A stretch of 64,000 nucleotides of DNA from Verrucomicrobiaceae bacterium (GCA_016795365.1 JAEUHN010000036.1:157163-221162), one strand, 5' to 3'. Counted from the first letter of the stretch, positions 7,580 through 20,242 are shown. The notes: generated by a model from the letters alone, not told the origin. Translations and numbers: made by a program.

Positions 7580-10095
7580 ACGACTCGGGCACAGCGACCT
7601 CGACGCACTCTCCAGCCCCAACCGTGAGCCTGGAGGATGTCCGGTGGTCGTGTTGTGCACAGCCCGCTGGCAGCATCATCGAGCCAGCTGACCTTGGCAC
7701 CGCTGCCTGCGATTGGATGCCCGCGCATGTGCCTGGCACCGTCGCATCTGCCTTGCATGCGAGCGGGCGATGGAATGATCAACATCCGATCGACCTCGAC
7801 GCTTGCGATTGGTGGTTCCGAGTATCGTTTGAGACGTCAGAATATGAGGCTGGTGTGCTCTGTTTTGATGGACTCGCAGGACTGGCCCAAGTCTGGCTCA
7901 ATGGCGAGTGTGTGCTGCAAGCGGACAACATGTTTCGCAGCTACCGTGTGGACGTCGCTGGACACCTGCTCGCCAGCAATGACCTCGTCATCGTCTTTCG
8001 CTCCCTCGCCTTCGAGCTAAAAAAAAGGCGTCCCCGTCCACGCTGGAAAACCAATCTCGTCACGCACCAGCAACTTCGTTGGATACGCACCAGCTTGTTA
8101 GGCCGCATCCCAGGCTGGACGCCACCCGTGCCAGCCATCGGGCCTTGGCGTGCCATTCGATTGGAGCAGGACAGCGTGTTGCTCAGCGAGATTCAGCATC
8201 GAGCCGCAATCGAAGGCGATGATGGAGTGGTCACTTTCAGTGCTCTTGCAACGGCGTCCGACCCTTTGCTTTCGGCGCGGCTGTGCGTTGGAGACCATGA
8301 AGTCGAACTGCAACTCAACGATCGTCGATTAACCGGCGACCTTCGCATCGCGAACCCGGTGCGGTGGTGGCCGCACACGCATGGTGAACCACACTTGTTT
8401 GAATGTCGTTTGATCGTTCAGACCACGACTGCGCAGAGAACCATCGTGTTGGACCGGATTGGCTTCCGGGCGCTGGAAATTCGCGGCGATCCCGGTTTTG
8501 GTCTGCGGATCAATGGAGAGCCTGTCTATTGTCGCGGTGCGTGCTGGACGACGGCTGACATCTTTACGCACTCGAGCACGACGGAGTCATTGCGGCACGA
8601 CCTTCACCTCGCCCGAGATGCGGGCATGAACATGGTTCGTCTGGGCGGCACCATGCACTACGAGAGCGATTCCTTCTATAGGCTGTGCGATGAACTCGGC
8701 ATCCTCGTGTGGCAGGACTTCATGTTCGCCAACATGGACTACCCCGTGGATGACTTGCTGTTTGCCGAGAACATCTCAATGGAAGCCCGCGAGCTTCTTG
8801 ATCGCCTCGCACCGCATCCTTCGGTGGTGGTGTATTGCGGCAGCAGCGAGATCGAGCAGCAGGCGGCAATGCTCGGCGTGCCGCGTGAGTTGTGGCGAAA
8901 TCGTTGGTTCGGTGAAGACCTGCCGGCGCTCTGCGCGCAATACCATCCCGGCACTGCCTATGTGCCGTCATCGCCCAGCGGTGGCACCTTGCCCTTCCAC
9001 GCGAAGAACGGCATTACTCACTACTATGGCATCGGAGCCTATCGGCGATCCCTGCGCGAACTGCGACAGGCAGATGTGAAGTTCACCACGGAGTGCCTCG
9101 GCTTTGCGAACATCCCTGAGCCTGAAGTGATCGACGAGTGCATGGGCGGACTGCTTCCAGTCACACATCATCCCAGGTGGAAGCAGCGCGTGCCTCGCGA
9201 CACCGGATCGGGCTGGGACTTCGAGGACGTTCGCGATCACTACCTGCGCGAGTGGTTCAACGTTGATCCTACCACTCAACGCAGCTTCGACATGCCGCGT
9301 TACCTGGAACTCAGTCGCGTGGTCTCGGGTGAATTGATGGCCCGCACCTTCGCTGAATGGCGCAGCGCGAGCAGCAACAATGCGGGAGCGCTGGTGTGGT
9401 TCTTCAAGGATCTCTGGGCGGCCTCTGGCTGGGGCATTCTCGATCATCGTGGCCTCCCGAAGGCTGCGTATTATCAACTCAAGCGTGCCTGGCAGACTCG
9501 ACAGCTGTGCCTCACAGACGAAGGCTTGGATGGCTTGCAGCTTCATCTCGTGAACGAAACACGGGAGGCCATTGACGGAGTTGTAGAGGTGCAGTTGCTG
9601 CGTGAGCCTGGCCACGTGTTGGCCAAGCATGAGGTGGAAGTCAGCGTCGCGGGTCGGTCGAAGGCAAGTCTCAGCGTCGATGAAATCGTCGGCGTCTTCA
9701 GAGACATCAACTATGCCTATCGCTTTGGTCCCCTCAGCCACCATGTCGTGGTGGCCACGTGGTTCGATGCCGACCGCCACAACCTCAGCGAAGCGTTTTA
9801 CTTCACGCGCTCACGTGATCCCGAGCCGCACTCCGTCTCCTGGCAGGCGCAAGGTGAACCACTAGGCGACGGTCGTTACCGGGTCGTTCTGCGGAGCGAC
9901 ACCTTTTTGCATCACGTTCGTTGCTCGGCGAAAGGCTTCCTGCCCGACGACAACTACTTCCACCTTGTCCCCGCACGGTCCAAGACCCTCACCTTCGCGC
10001 CTATCAAAGATCATGCTGGACCCTTGCGGGCCACGATCGAGGCTTTGAATGCCCTGGGAGAACTCACGGTGGACATCAAAGCCGCGCCTCACTGA
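7576..10095 (+). CDS. Glycoside hydrolase family 2, beta-mannosidase-like
   Basis: An 839-residue GH2 protein starting at a GTG (7576) that overlaps the DUF1839 stop. It has the sugar-binding domain (CDWWFRVSFE, WLNGE), an immunoglobulin-like domain, and a TIM barrel with GACWTTADIF and NMVRLGG. The acid/base region reads YCGSSEIEQQ, so Glu425 is kept but the preceding Asn usual in GH2 is Ser. The nucleophile region reads FTTECLGFANIP (Glu506). No signal peptide was seen, so it is probably cytoplasmic. In this cluster it may act on a glycoside intermediate or bind one without hydrolysis. Confidence 0.85.
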   Translation: MNDSGTATSTHSPAPTVSLEDVRWSCCAQPAGSIIEPADLGTAACDWMPAHVPGTVASALHASGRWNDQHPIDLDACDWWFRVSFETSEYEAGVLCFDGLAGLAQVWLNGECVLQADNMFRSYRVDVAGHLLASNDLVIVFRSLAFELKKRRPRPRWKTNLVTHQQLRWIRTSLLGRIPGWTPPVPAIGPWRAIRLEQDSVLLSEIQHRAAIEGDDGVVTFSALATASDPLLSARLCVGDHEVELQLNDRRLTGDLRIANPVRWWPHTHGEPHLFECRLIVQTTTAQRTIVLDRIGFRALEIRGDPGFGLRINGEPVYCRGACWTTADIFTHSSTTESLRHDLHLARDAGMNMVRLGGTMHYESDSFYRLCDELGILVWQDFMFANMDYPVDDLLFAENISMEARELLDRLAPHPSVVVYCGSSEIEQQAAMLGVPRELWRNRWFGEDLPALCAQYHPGTAYVPSSPSGGTLPFHAKNGITHYYGIGAYRRSLRELRQADVKFTTECLGFANIPEPEVIDECMGGLLPVTHHPRWKQRVPRDTGSGWDFEDVRDHYLREWFNVDPTTQRSFDMPRYLELSRVVSGELMARTFAEWRSASSNNAGALVWFFKDLWAASGWGILDHRGLPKAAYYQLKRAWQTRQLCLTDEGLDGLQLHLVNETREAIDGVVEVQLLREPGHVLAKHEVEVSVAGRSKASLSVDEIVGVFRDINYAYRFGPLSHHVVVATWFDADRHNLSEAFYFTRSRDPEPHSVSWQAQGEPLGDGRYRVVLRSDTFLHHVRCSAKGFLPDDNYFHLVPARSKTLTFAPIKDHAGPLRATIEALNALGELTVDIKAAPH

Positions 10096-10100
10096 ACGCC

Positions 10101-11939
10101 ATGTCTGTCGCCCTCCTGGAACCCGAGCTTCTCCACACGCACGATGCCGTGTTGGATGTTCGCGACCATGAAGTGGCGCGCACGGCCTGTTACTTCGAGA
10201 GCCAGCGGCGCTCTCTGTTTGCGTGGCTGCATCGACCTGCGGGCGTGGTTGCCCACCATGGTGTGCTGATCTGTCCGCCCCTTGGCCATGAGCTGGTTCA
10301 CGCGCATCGCTCGTTGCGGCACTTGGCTGATCGTCTGGCAGCTTCGGGCTTTGCAGCGATGAGGTTTGACTACGATGGGACGGGCGACTCTGAAGGCATG
10401 GATCATGATGCCCAGCGCATGCCGACGTGGGTGGCCAATGTGAACGACGCGGTCCAATGGCTGAAGCAGGAGGCTGGTTGTGACGTGGTGAGCCTGATCG
10501 GATTGCGCATGGGAGCAACGCTCGCCGCCTTGCATGCCGCAGAGCATCGCGTTGAGAATCTCGTGCTCTGGGAGCCGGTGGTGAAAGGCCGGCGCTACGT
10601 GCGTGAACTCACTGCTCTGAATCTGGCCGCCAGCCAGACGACCAACCCCTCATCCATGATCGAAGCGGTGGGTTTTGTTTTCACCAACGAGACGGCCCAA
10701 GCGCTGGCGAAGGTGGATCTGCTCACCGTGTCGCCGCAGTTCAGCAGCGGGCTCATGGTCCGCAGTGACAAAGGATCGAAGGACACCGCGCTCAAGGACC
10801 ATCTCGACACCCTCAGCAGCGACGTTCAGCAGGTGTGCTATCCGGGATTTGAAGAGATGATGGCCGAGCCCCAACACGCCGAGGTGCCCAGCGCGGCGCT
10901 CGAAGGCATCGTTGACTGGCTGGCTTCTCGTGAACTTCAGCTGCCCGAGCCAGGCCCGGCACGTCGCTTGGATGCTCCAGCCATGATGACAATGCACGGT
11001 TCACCACCAGTGCGTGAGAGCCTGCATCAGATCGCCGCAGAATCAGAATTGTTCGGCATTCTGACCGAGCCAGTCGATGGTGGCACAGCACGCCCATGGA
11101 TCATCATGCTCAATGGTGGAGCTGCCTATCACATCGGTCCGGGGCGACTGCATGTGCAGCTTGCACGTCATCTGGCGACGCTGGGTTACCCATGCCTGCG
11201 AATGGACATCAGTGGTCTGGGAGACAGTCCGGCGGACGATCCGAGGCACGAAAATGACGCTTATGCGGCCACCGCATTTCGCGACGTGGCACTGACCTGC
11301 GACTACTTGAATCGTTTGCAGCCCGATCGTCCGATCGTCCTCATGGGATTGTGTTCGGGTGCGTATGCGGCGTTTCAGTCGGTGGTGCAGTTGCCGCATC
11401 CAGCCTTGATCGAAGGCATCTTGCTTAACCCGCTCACTTTCTTTTGGCGCGAAGGCATGTCGCTCACGGCCTCTCCCACCCAGCGATTGCAGACGTGGCA
11501 TTACTATCGCAGCATCGTCTTTGATTCGAACAACTGGCGGCAACTTTTCTCTGGCAAGCCTGGGATGGGGATTGCAGGGGCGGTCCGGCGATTCGTCCAG
11601 CGCATGTTTCCTCGGGCAACGCATACCTTTTTGCCTCAGATCGCTCGAGATACTCGCAGCGACTATGGGCATCCTGCGAAGGAAGATCTCAGTGCGGACT
11701 TGAGTCGTGTGGCAACGACCTCGCGGAAACTCGCGATGTTTGTCTCCGAAGGCGATCCCGGGCACTTCCTGCTGATGCATCAAGCCCGACGCAAGGCCTT
11801 GAAGATGATTCGCAAAGGCCAGCTAAAGTGCTTCTTCGTGAAGGATGCGGACCACACGTTCTCCACGGAAGCGGCGCGCCGATCCTTGACCCAGAGCCTC
11901 ACGGATTACCTCGAGAGCCGGTTCTCGTCCGAGGCTTGA
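10101..11939 (+). CDS. Tandem alpha/beta-hydrolase protein with non-Ser nucleophile elbows
   Basis: A 612-residue protein with two alpha/beta-hydrolase domains (about residues 20-290 and 310-610). The first resembles exosortase-associated hydrolases and has RFDYDGTGDSEG and a nucleophile elbow GLRMG, with Arg136 where Ser is expected. The second has RMDISGLGDSPADD and an elbow GLCSG with Cys418, plus a candidate catalytic His585 in DADHTFS. The first domain may be inactive, and the second could be a Cys-dependent thioesterase, acyltransferase or hydrolase. It starts five bases after the GH2 gene and is probably the last gene of the cluster. Confidence 0.8.
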   Translation: MSVALLEPELLHTHDAVLDVRDHEVARTACYFESQRRSLFAWLHRPAGVVAHHGVLICPPLGHELVHAHRSLRHLADRLAASGFAAMRFDYDGTGDSEGMDHDAQRMPTWVANVNDAVQWLKQEAGCDVVSLIGLRMGATLAALHAAEHRVENLVLWEPVVKGRRYVRELTALNLAASQTTNPSSMIEAVGFVFTNETAQALAKVDLLTVSPQFSSGLMVRSDKGSKDTALKDHLDTLSSDVQQVCYPGFEEMMAEPQHAEVPSAALEGIVDWLASRELQLPEPGPARRLDAPAMMTMHGSPPVRESLHQIAAESELFGILTEPVDGGTARPWIIMLNGGAAYHIGPGRLHVQLARHLATLGYPCLRMDISGLGDSPADDPRHENDAYAATAFRDVALTCDYLNRLQPDRPIVLMGLCSGAYAAFQSVVQLPHPALIEGILLNPLTFFWREGMSLTASPTQRLQTWHYYRSIVFDSNNWRQLFSGKPGMGIAGAVRRFVQRMFPRATHTFLPQIARDTRSDYGHPAKEDLSADLSRVATTSRKLAMFVSEGDPGHFLLMHQARRKALKMIRKGQLKCFFVKDADHTFSTEAARRSLTQSLTDYLESRFSSEA

Positions 11940-12064
11940 ATGCCCAAGCGACACAGCCCCATCGACTTCCTGTGAAAACCGGTGGCAGCGGCCGTGCGCT
12001 CAACCTAACCCTGTGACGCTCGGGGAAGAATTGCCTTTGCCGACACCTTCCCAACCAACTCGTC

Positions 12065-13369
12065 ATGACTCCGGCCAAGCTTCTCTCACCCTTCGCCGCC
12101 ACTTGCATGGTGGTGGCGAATATGATCGGCGTGGGCGTGTTCACCAGTGTCGGCTTCCAGCTCCCAGGGTTGCCATCGGCCGGGCCGATCCTCGCCTTGT
12201 GGGCACTGGGCGGATTGCTGTCGTTGTGTGGAGCGCTTTGTTATGCAGAGTTGGTGGCGATGATGCCGCGCAGCGGGGGCGAGTATCATCTGCTGCGCGA
12301 GGCGTATCATCCCATGGTCGGCTTCATGGCCGGGTGGATCTCGCTCGTGGCGGGCTTTGCTGCACCGATCGCGCTCGCGGCCTCCGCGTTTGCCAGGTAT
12401 GCCCAGGCCTTCGGCGTCAACGCGGAGGCGCATCTGCTTGCGGCAGCACTGGTCATCGCGGTGGCGGCCGTCAACCTGACCGACGACCGCATCCTCGGGA
12501 AGTTCCTCAGCGGGTTCACAGTGATGAAGGTGCTGCTGATCCTCGCCTTCATCGCTGGCGCGGTGTTTTTGCCTGGAGGCGTTCACAATTCGATCGCGCC
12601 CAAGGCTGGCGATGGAGCGATGTTCATTTCGCCCGCCTTCGCGATCTCGCTCGTCTATGTGATGTATGCCTATGAAGGCTGGAATGGCGCGGCTTACGTG
12701 GCTGGCGAGGTGGACGATCCGCGCAAGAACATGCCGCGTGCACTGGTGATCGGCACCGTGATCGTCACGCTGCTCTACGTCGCGGTTCATGCCGTGTTCC
12801 TCTGGCGTGCGCCGTGGGCTGCGATGGAGGGCAAACCGGAAGCCGCACTGATCGCGGCGCAGTCGATCTTCGGCGAGACCGGCGGGAAGTTCATGGGCTT
12901 CCTCATTGCCTTCGGCCTCATCTCCACCGTCGCGAGCATGATCTGCGCGGGCTCCCGCGTGAACGAGCGCATGGGCGAGGACGTGCCATTCCTGAAGCTG
13001 CTGGCCTATCAAAACAAGGCCGGGACGCCCGTCGTGGCCGTGCTGCTCGTCACGGCGATGTCGCTCGCGATGCTCTTCACCAAGACCTTCGAGGAAGTGC
13101 TGCGCTACGTGGAGTGCCTGCTGCTGCTGTCCTCATGCCTGGCCGTGCTGGGCGTCATCGGACTGCGCATCCGTCGCCCCGAGGCACCGCGTCCGTTCCG
13201 CGTGCCGCTCTACCCGATCACGCCGCTGCTGTTCGCGGCGATGACGATTTACATGATCACCTTCATGGCACGGCAGCACCTGGATGAACTGAAGTGGGGC
13301 CTCGTCACACTCGGCGCAGGTTTGGTCGTTTATGTCGCAGGAACGCTGTGGCAAAAGGCGCGGTCCTGA
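12065..13369 (+). CDS. APC superfamily amino-acid permease
   Basis: A 434-residue membrane transporter of the APC (amino acid-polyamine-organocation) superfamily with about 12 predicted helices. Helix 1 has the unwound glycine motif MIGVGVFTS, and residues 80-85 have MPRSGGEYHLL, both characteristic of APC/LAT members. Substrate cannot be named. It follows the carrier-protein cluster after 125 bases on the same strand, so it could supply amino acid to the ligase, but the spacing does not require co-transcription. The next gene follows after 16 bases. Confidence 0.87.
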   Translation: MTPAKLLSPFAATCMVVANMIGVGVFTSVGFQLPGLPSAGPILALWALGGLLSLCGALCYAELVAMMPRSGGEYHLLREAYHPMVGFMAGWISLVAGFAAPIALAASAFARYAQAFGVNAEAHLLAAALVIAVAAVNLTDDRILGKFLSGFTVMKVLLILAFIAGAVFLPGGVHNSIAPKAGDGAMFISPAFAISLVYVMYAYEGWNGAAYVAGEVDDPRKNMPRALVIGTVIVTLLYVAVHAVFLWRAPWAAMEGKPEAALIAAQSIFGETGGKFMGFLIAFGLISTVASMICAGSRVNERMGEDVPFLKLLAYQNKAGTPVVAVLLVTAMSLAMLFTKTFEEVLRYVECLLLLSSCLAVLGVIGLRIRRPEAPRPFRVPLYPITPLLFAAMTIYMITFMARQHLDELKWGLVTLGAGLVVYVAGTLWQKARS

Positions 13370-13385
13370 GGCATGACATCGCCGC

Positions 13386-14759
13386 ATGTCTGACCTCGCC
13401 TCCCAACTCATCGCCCTGCTCGGTGCGGATGCCGTTTCCACCACCACCGATGACCTCGCTGTCCACAGCACGGACAAGTGGTTCGCCAGTTCCCCGCCTG
13501 AGGTCGTGGCTTTTCCTGGCAGCACGGAGCAGGTCTCGAAGCTGTTGAAGTTCGCTCATGAGAACAAGATCCCCATCACCGCACGCGGCGCTGGGGTGGG
13601 CTACGTCGGCGGTTGTGTGCCGCTGCGTGGCGGCATCGCGATGTCACTGATGCGGATGAATCGGATCAAGGAAATCAACACCGCCGATGGCGTGGCCGTG
13701 GTGGAACCCGGCGTGATCACGGGGGTGCTGCAAAGTGAGGTGCGCAAGCTCGGCTGGTTCTATCCGCCCGACCCTGCAAGTCTCAAGGAATGCAGCCTGG
13801 GCGGCAACATCGCGGCCAATGCGGGCGGTCCGCGCTGCGTGAAGTATGGCGTCACACGCCACTACGTGCTCGGCCTGGAGGCGGTGCTTGCAGATGGCAC
13901 CATTGTGAAGGCCGGCGGACGCTGCCACAAGAACAAGCAGGGCTTCGATTTGGTCGGGCTGTTTGTTGGTAGCGAGGGCATGTTAGGCGTGGTCACGGAG
14001 GCGACGCTCCGGCTTCTGCCCCACCCGCCCACGCGGGCGATGGTCAGCGCCGGGTTTAAAACCTTTGCCGAGGCCGCTGCGGCGGTTCAGCGGGTGTTTG
14101 GCAGCGGCTTCCTCCCCAGCGGGCTGGAGATCGCGGACAAGTTCACCCTGCGCGCCGCTCGCGAATACCTGGGCGAATCGGTGACGCCCACGGGGGATGC
14201 GCACCTGCTGGTGGAAATCGATGGGCACGAGGAGTCGGTCGCGCTGGAACTGAAAAAACTCGAGGCCCTGGTGCACGATTGCGGGTCCATCTCGCTCGAA
14301 GCCGCGATGGGCGAGGAGGCCTGCGAGCGCTTCTGGAAGCTGCGTCGCGAATTCAGCTACTCGCTGCGCAACACGGGACTCATCAAGCTCAACGAAGACA
14401 TCGTGGTGCCTCGCAGCCGGCTGGTGGAACTCGTGGATTTCACGGAGCAGCTGCAGACGGAATGCGGGTTCCCGATCGCGAGCTTCGGCCATGCGGGCGA
14501 CGGCAATATCCACGTCAATATCATGGTCCCCAACATGACCGATCCGGAGATCAAGGAGCGCGCCGAAGTGGCCCTGGATCGTCTGTTCCACCAGATCATC
14601 GCCTGGAATGGCGCGATCACCGGGGAGCACGGGATCGGCATTGCCAAGCAGCGCTGGTTTGCTGATGCCGTGGGCGAAGGCGCGGTCACCTTGCATCGTC
14701 GTTTGAAGGCGGCGCTCGACCCGAATGGCGTGCTCAACCCTGGTAAATTCCTGGGTTGA
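13386..14759 (+). CDS. FAD-linked oxidase, GlcD / D-lactate dehydrogenase type
   Basis: A 457-residue FAD-dependent 2-hydroxyacid dehydrogenase. The N-terminal FAD-binding (PCMH) domain has ITARGAGVGYVGGCVPLRGG, PPDPASLKECSLGGNIAANA and GLFVGSEGMLGVVTEATLRL. The C-terminal FAD-oxidase domain has GHAGDGNIHVN and GAITGEHGIGIAKQ near the end, both typical of glycolate oxidase subunit GlcD and D-lactate dehydrogenases. Partner subunits (GlcE, GlcF) are absent nearby. Likely peripheral on the membrane, feeding electrons to the respiratory chain; exact substrate unknown. Confidence 0.87.
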   Translation: MSDLASQLIALLGADAVSTTTDDLAVHSTDKWFASSPPEVVAFPGSTEQVSKLLKFAHENKIPITARGAGVGYVGGCVPLRGGIAMSLMRMNRIKEINTADGVAVVEPGVITGVLQSEVRKLGWFYPPDPASLKECSLGGNIAANAGGPRCVKYGVTRHYVLGLEAVLADGTIVKAGGRCHKNKQGFDLVGLFVGSEGMLGVVTEATLRLLPHPPTRAMVSAGFKTFAEAAAAVQRVFGSGFLPSGLEIADKFTLRAAREYLGESVTPTGDAHLLVEIDGHEESVALELKKLEALVHDCGSISLEAAMGEEACERFWKLRREFSYSLRNTGLIKLNEDIVVPRSRLVELVDFTEQLQTECGFPIASFGHAGDGNIHVNIMVPNMTDPEIKERAEVALDRLFHQIIAWNGAITGEHGIGIAKQRWFADAVGEGAVTLHRRLKAALDPNGVLNPGKFLG

Positions 14760-14826
14760 GAGTCAGGGTCGTGTGACAATTTTATCGGTGTTCAGTCCTC
14801 CGCATCTGTGATTAATCGGCCCGGAC

Positions 14827-15498
14827 ATGCAGCCTGACACCACGCCCGACATCAAAACGGAGACCCGCCGCCTCATCATCGGCGCGTGCCTGGTCGGTGT
14901 GCTGATCGTCCTGATTTACCTCACGCCACTAAAGGAGTGGCTCGCCGAGGTGAAGGCGCTCAAGTCCCGCATTGATGAGTTTGGCTGGAAGGCGCATGCC
15001 GCCTTCATTTTCGGCAGCATTGCAGGGATCGCGCTCGGAGTGCCAAGATTGCTCCTGTGCGGCCTCGGCGGGTTCTTGTTTGGGTTCTGGGAAGGACTGC
15101 TGGCCTCGCAGTTTGCCGGCGTGCTAGGGTCGTATGGAGCCTTCCTCATTACCCGCACCTGGGCTCCCAAGGCCTGGGTGCAGAGCAAGCTGGCCAACCG
15201 AGAGCGCCTCCGCGCTGTGCTCGAAAAGCCCAGCGTCGGCAGCATCTTCGTCGCCCGACAACTGCCCGTTCCAGGTTTGGTGCCCAATGTGCTCCTCGGG
15301 GTGCTGCCCACCCGGCACACGACGTTCCTGATCGGCACCTTTCTGGGCTACCTGCCCAGTAATATCCCGGTGGCGCTGGCGGGCAGCAGTCCTGGCAAGG
15401 GCGACCTCACGATGGCGGGCTGGCAGCTCACGGCCAGCATGGTGGCATTGGCGGTTTTCAGCAGCCTGATCATGTGGATTCGCCGGAAAGTGGACTGA
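14827..15498 (+). CDS. TVP38/TMEM64 (VTT domain) membrane protein
   Basis: A 223-residue integral membrane protein with one N-terminal helix (about 16-34) and the VTT/SNARE-associated region with GVPRLLLCGLGGFLFGFWEG and LPVPGLVPNVLLGVLPTRHTTF. These are the two re-entrant-type motifs of the TVP38/TMEM64/DedA group, some members of which are implicated in lipid scrambling or transport. No specific substrate can be inferred. It precedes dnaK but is separated from it by about 200 bases. Confidence 0.8.
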   Translation: MQPDTTPDIKTETRRLIIGACLVGVLIVLIYLTPLKEWLAEVKALKSRIDEFGWKAHAAFIFGSIAGIALGVPRLLLCGLGGFLFGFWEGLLASQFAGVLGSYGAFLITRTWAPKAWVQSKLANRERLRAVLEKPSVGSIFVARQLPVPGLVPNVLLGVLPTRHTTFLIGTFLGYLPSNIPVALAGSSPGKGDLTMAGWQLTASMVALAVFSSLIMWIRRKVD

Positions 15499-15574
15499 AA
15501 CCAGGAGCCGGGTGCCAGATCGGCACCGTCCAAGGCGCATCAGTGCCACATTGGCGCGACAAAATGGCATTTGA

Positions 15575-17614
<2,040 letters not shown>

Positions 17615-17646
17615 GCTGCCCCACAAACCCCTAACGACTGCATCCG

Positions 17647-18144
17647 ATGTCCAAAAACAAACCCAATCGCAATATCACCCGCGCCGTCACCTATGATGGC
17701 GCAGGCAATCAAACCGCCGCTGGCTGGATGGTTCGCTTCACCCGTCGCGGGAAGAACTACCAGTGGTTCTTCGGCGATCACAAGCACGGTGGCCAGCGCA
17801 AGTCGCTCGCCGCTGCACGTCTCGTTCGCGATGAGCAGCAAGAGAAGCTCGCCAAGTTCGCCGAGAGCCCGGTGGAGCGCCGTTCCCGCAAGTATGCAGG
17901 CAGCGCTTCCGGCATCACTGGCGTCACCTGGGCACCCAAGGTGATCATGCGCGGCAAGAAGAAGTATGAGTATCTCTTCGCCCGCGCGGCCTGGACCGAC
18001 TTCGAAGGCAACCGCTGCACCAAGTCCTTCTCCACCGGCAAGTATGGCAAGAAGAAAGCCTGGGACATGGCCGTCGAGGCCCACGCCAAAGGCATTGCTG
18101 CCGTCGCCCGCGAATGGCGCGCTCAAAAGAAAAGCGCTGCCTGA
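17647..18144 (+). CDS. AP2/ERF-like DNA-binding domain protein
   Basis: A 165-residue basic protein with two AP2-like repeats. The first (about residues 24-72) has GWMVRFTRRGKNYQWFFGD and KSLAAARLVRDE. The second (about 90-160) has GVTWAPK, FARAAWTD, KSFSTGKYGKKKAWDMA and AHAKGIAAVAR. Each shows the beta-sheet-plus-helix pattern of AP2 domains, which bind DNA in plants, phages and homing endonucleases; no nuclease domain is seen here. It lies 32 bases after dnaK and upstream of groES, so it may regulate the chaperone genes or just be co-expressed with them. High Lys/Arg content supports nucleic-acid binding. Confidence 0.72.
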   Translation: MSKNKPNRNITRAVTYDGAGNQTAAGWMVRFTRRGKNYQWFFGDHKHGGQRKSLAAARLVRDEQQEKLAKFAESPVERRSRKYAGSASGITGVTWAPKVIMRGKKKYEYLFARAAWTDFEGNRCTKSFSTGKYGKKKAWDMAVEAHAKGIAAVAREWRAQKKSAA

Positions 18145-18153
18145 CAACATTTT

Positions 18154-18221
18154 CCCGCCCGGCTGACTGCCACGGACTTTCTACCCAACAGGAAGGCGCG
18201 GCCGCAAGCCGGGCGGGTTTT
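18154..18221 (+). terminator. Long-loop hairpin with U-run between AP2 gene and groES
   Basis: CCCGCCCGGCT at 18154-18164 is perfectly complementary to AGCCGGGCGGG at 18207-18217, followed by TTTT. The 11-base GC-rich stem encloses a 42-base loop. It fits a Rho-independent terminator or attenuator ending the dnaK-AP2 transcript before groES, or an RNA structure controlling read-through into groESL. Confidence 0.55.
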
Positions 18222-18274
18222 CAAGACAACCCGAAACCGAAACCACGAACCCACACAGCAGAAACAATACCACT

Positions 18275-18571
18275 ATGGCAACCTCGATCACACCCCTGGG
18301 CCGCCGCGTGCTTGTAAAGCGCTCCAGCAGCGAAGAAAAAACAGCAGGTGGCATCTTCCTTCCCGACACCGCGAAGGAGAAGCCCCAAGAAGCTGAAGTT
18401 ATCGCACTGGGCACTGGCAAGGACGACGAAGGCAAGAACGTCGCAGACCTCTTCACCGTGAAGAAGGGCGACAAAGTGCTCATCTCCAAATACGGCGGCA
18501 CCGAAGTGAAGGTCGATGGCGAGGACCTCCTCATCATCAACGAGACCGACATCCTCGGCATCATTGGCTAA
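18275..18571 (+). CDS. groES: Co-chaperonin GroES (Hsp10)
   Basis: The 98-residue GroEL lid protein. Visible features are the N-terminal strand [20 protein letters not shown], the mobile loop with [16 protein letters not shown], the dome region [12 protein letters not shown], and the C-terminal [19 protein letters not shown]. Length is normal. It precedes groEL by 48 bases, so the two form the standard groESL operon. Confidence 0.96.
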   Translation: MATSITPLGRRVLVKRSSSEEKTAGGIFLPDTAKEKPQEAEVIALGTGKDDEGKNVADLFTVKKGDKVLISKYGGTEVKVDGEDLLIINETDILGIIG

Positions 18572-18574
18572 TAA

Positions 18575-20242
<1,668 letters not shown>

